Positions 60,525 to 64,000 of a DNA stretch of 64,000 nucleotides are shown here, in pieces. How positions within the stretch are numbered: the stretch's first letter is position 1; each line of letters begins with the position of its first letter. The stretch lies in NCBI RefSeq assembly GCF_905475395.1, contig NC_058337.1, forward strand, positions 85,616,368-85,680,367. The letters are read 5' to 3'. The position numbers were made by a program, and so were the translations under genes. The notes below the pieces were generated by a model. It did no database searches and was not told the origin of the DNA. It was given only the letters and a program-made list of their open reading frames with translations. This stretch comes from Chrysoperla carnea. Its lineage: Eukaryota; Arthropoda; Insecta; Neuroptera; Chrysopidae.

Positions 60525-62531
60525 TTTTCAGCTTAATCATTTTATAATTTGTTGGCAAGTTCTGAAAAGGACTAAAATCAATAGTTTGACAGCTGTCAAA
60601 ATATATACAATACTATTATTATGAAATGGAATACAGAATTTTTCTCACTTCCATATGATTCTATAGATGAATAAGTTAATATCGAATTACTTCGATGCAA
60701 AAAGTATAGAAGTAATAATTCGACACTTTTAGTCCAATAATATATATCCAATTGCTACAAGACGAAAATCCAGTTATGTACGGTTAACGTTTTTAAACAA
60801 TCGGTATTTACTCAAGATGTGAACGACTTTTTTAACACACAGTATAATTCACAAAATAAAACTATAGACATATAAAAATATAGATCAAATGCAGTTATTG
60901 TTTGCCAATTTTGTTTGCAAGAAAGTGAGACCATAACATTAAGACATTGGTTGTGGTAATCAAATACCTCGCCCTTTTTATAATCATTCGTTTTCTCATA
61001 AAATGAAGTACTCGTTGTGTATTTTTTCTATAAGATAAATATCTGAGTTATCAATATACGGAGTGTAAATTAACAGCGGAAACGTCCGGTTTAAAAAAGC
61101 TCGTTGATATGTGTACTATTTTCTAATCATTATCTGATCATCTGCGTGTCATTGTTCAATATACTTAGTCCTTGGAAGTCTTAATGATCACAAAGCGTAA
61201 GAGTTCTTAGTTTTCCGAGTAATTTTGCTGGACGCTTAGAAATGGATAGTAGTTTGTATTTGAAATATAAAGAAGTTTATATTACAGAAATAGCTGCTTG
61301 TAAGCTTTGAGTATACATGTATTGGCACACAAAGGATAATGTCAGTACGTACTTATCCATATAATACACACACTTTTAGGTAAAATACTATCGAAAGCTA
61401 AGAAGTTATTACCTTTGTGACGAAAGTCATTTTCCATACGTATGATGCTTTTTAATTATTTACATTATTACAATACTTGCGATGAACAAGAGATCAAAAC
61501 TACTAAAGCTTTTTTTATCTTACCCGCTTTGTAATGTAGTTTGATCTTGTCTTTGCACATTGCCATGGTTTTTAATATGTAGGGAACTATTTGACGACCA
61601 TTACCATACACACTCACTTTTACAAGTAACATCGTTTTTCACATTAATCTTCTTCCATTGAGCCATTGACAATCAAATTTTTAGGTGCTTAGTATTGCCT
61701 TTCACTAAAGAATACTGATCCGAAATTTTTTTTCACAAATTTTACAAATCCGCTGACTAAAATAGATTAAGAAGCGAATTTTATAGATTATGGTCCAGTA
61801 CTCAATTCTATTCTTAAGATTTCTATTATAGAAATACAACCTACATTGTATTCTTTTATTAACCAAAATAACATGATCATATATACACTTTCATACATTC
61901 TCATTCCTTCTACTTTACTTTATGCTTTTATGATCCTTTGGGACTTACTTTGAAATGTTCTATTTCACTCAACTGGAACATTGTAACATGAAATATGTCA
62001 TATAGAAACAGAAATTATGATATACAATTTCATTTTATTTTTTTTTTCTGTAGTAAATGGTTTTTCTTTAAACTTTGCATGTTACATTTTATATAACAAA
62101 TAAATATTATTATTGGTAAATTTAGTACTTCCAATATGATATAATTTTAGAAAAGTATGAAATACTTTTGGTCATGGCAAAAGAAATTCAAATTAATATA
62201 ATTGAGTCTCAGAAGTTTGAATCTTACGGCAAAATAGATAATTCTGTTGTTTTACGCTGCATATTCATTCCAAAGACTAAAATCCCAAAAATCAGATGAT
62301 TTTCGACACCCTTCGTCTTTACAGAGAGCATATTGTTTGAAGCAAAAGCATGTATCCAGTCAGTCTGCGTCCAACTATGACACCTAGGCATTTCAAAAGA
62401 ATAATTAAACTTATAGACATAAAACGTGTGATTTTTATAAATAACATTTCCATCTTTCTTCGTCAAAAAATTTTGTGTACAAAGAAAGGCAAATTAAATT
62501 ACTTGTTCCTACAAAAATGAAATCTTGGTTA
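60525..62531. other. Intergenic upstream of the 60-kb minus-strand gene
   Basis: This is the presumed promoter side of the minus-strand membrane-protein gene. No TATA box or conserved element could be assigned, and no coding exon was found. Confidence 0.45.
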
Positions 62532-63130
62532 GAACAAGTGAAAACACACAATTGACTGAGTTAATTGTTTAAATACCATGCATAGACAGAGTTGATTTCT
62601 CTATCACATTACACATACATACCATTACTAATATAACTGACATTCCCAAATAATACATATTATACAATTTTCGATTAATTTGCGTTCTCGCGGGTAAACA
62701 GTGTTGTTTACGAAAAAATTTACCAAGCAAAAGTTGTTTTCTTTTTATAAGGAACATTTTTTATATTTAAACTTTTGTTCTATCTCTAACGGTTTACAAG
62801 ATGGGTCCGACCCAATTGACCTATGTTGCTCATTTGCGGACCCCAAATGACCCAAATTTTTACGTTCTAAGTACACTGTAAAAATTTCATATTGATATCT
62901 TTTTTCGTTTTTGAGTTATCGTGTCCACAGAGAGCTCTGTTTATTCTCATAAAAGTTTTTAGTAGAAGAAACGATTAAGTCATACTTATTTTGGACGGAC
63001 GGACAGGCGGAAATGGACTAATTAGGTGATTTTATGAACACCCATGACAAAATTTTTTTCCTAGCATCATTATTTTAAAGCGTTACAAACTTGGGACTAA
63101 ACTTAATATACTATGTATATTTCATATATA
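62532..63130 (-). repeat. Rep-A element, near full length, minus strand
   Basis: Reverse complement of the family, from AACAAGTGAAAA (inverted 3' end) to ACTATGTATATTTCATATAT (inverted 5' end). It has a ~55-bp interruption near 62930-62990 relative to the neighbouring copy. Confidence 0.88.
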
Positions 63131-63142
63131 GAATATCAGAAG

Positions 63143-63468
63143 GATTTTTTATATTTAAACTTTTGTTCTATCTCTAACGGTTTACAAGATGGGTCCTACG
63201 GACCCAAGACCCAATTGACCTATGATGCTCATTTACGAACTTGACTCACTTTTTACGTCCTGAGTACGCTGTAAAAATTTCAGCTCGATATCTTTTTTCG
63301 TTTTTGAGTTATCGTGTCCACAGGCGGACGGACAACCGGAAATGGACTAATTAGGTGATTTTATGAACACCCATGACAAAATTTTTTTCCTAGCATCATT
63401 ATTTTTAAGTGTTACAAACTTGGGACTAAACTTAATATACTATGTATATTTCATATATACATGGTATA
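63143..63468 (-). repeat. Rep-A element, 3'-truncated, in tandem with the previous copy
   Basis: It contains only the 5' ~325 bases of the family. It starts 12 bases after the preceding copy in the same orientation, and the two are almost identical over their shared outer ~115 bases. Confidence 0.85.
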
Positions 63469-64000
63469 ATGTGAATCAGAAATTGAAGTTGACTTTACAA
63501 ATGTTATAAAGCCTACTTTATATATATGTGGAGTAGTGCATACATTAATGATGAACATTCATGAAGACTTTACATTTAGACCAGGGTAGATAATTTTTTA
63601 AACCAAAAAAAATTACAGTAGGATGAAACCCATTAGAAAAGCAGGGGAATATGATCAAAATGAGAGGAACATAAATTACGGTCGATCCGAGTTCGGGAAG
63701 TGGGAGGGGGTGAGCTTTTAAGGGTAAAAAATGGTTTATCTTGATTTCCGGCAAAACTACAAGTTCTATGGAAAAAAGTTAAATGGCAAAGTTGTAGGCA
63801 ATAAAAAGATCTACAACTTTTGTATTTGCAATTTTTTCACATAACCTCAAAATTTGGGTGAAAAATTCAAAAAACTAAGTTTTTGGTTTTTTATTTATAT
63901 CTTTTTCAAAAAAATTTTTTTTTCTACGAAATTTTGTGAAAACTTACCTTATTATGTCCCAAATACACTGTAATTTATTTGATTAAAAATATTTATTTTT

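Overview
The window is AT-rich eukaryotic nuclear DNA, almost certainly from an insect. The evidence is GT-AG introns, secreted CLIP-domain serine proteases (an arthropod haemolymph family), short A/T-rich introns, and many non-autonomous DNA transposon relics (hAT-like, pogo-like, Helitron-like, foldback). I cannot fix the order or species from the sequence. Nothing bacterial, viral or organellar was recognised.

Five protein-coding genes can be assembled. Three are a head-to-tail tandem array of CLIP-domain trypsin-like proteases on the + strand (8126-13221, 23419-31216, 35063-40824). Each has five exons with the same intron phases (1, 2, 1, 1): a signal-peptide exon, a long exon with clip domain(s), linker, activation site and catalytic His, an exon with catalytic Asp, a short exon, and a last exon with catalytic Ser. 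When spliced as given, each is an exact multiple of three (410, 462 and 460 aa). Gene 1 has one clip domain. Genes 2 and 3 each have two, both inside a single exon, the layout of lepidopteran dual-clip prophenoloxidase-activating proteases. All three keep the His/Asp/Ser triad and an Asp at the trypsin specificity position. The likely role, inferred from the family, is a haemolymph zymogen cascade (melanization and/or Toll signalling).

Two small genes lie on the - strand. A two-exon gene at 14097-14524 encodes a 119-aa proline-rich basic protein that I do not recognise; it is convergent with protease gene 1. A two-exon gene at 59913-60524 encodes a 149-aa signal-peptide/single-TM protein with several N-glycosylation sequons.

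The rest is intergenic or intronic DNA rich in repeats. Region by region: 1-8.1 kb holds a foldback element, a pogo-like MITE, a 5S rRNA-derived sequence, a Helitron-like 3' end and a hAT MITE with an 8-bp target duplication. Most of the 14.5-23.4 kb stretch is featureless apart from inverted repeats and a satellite-like pair. The introns of the proteases carry repeats, including a dispersed ~0.55-kb family (called Rep-A here) that makes up most of intron 2 of gene 1. The 40.8-59.9 kb stretch has no recognisable gene but several repeats. The 60.5-64 kb end holds a tandem pair of Rep-A copies.
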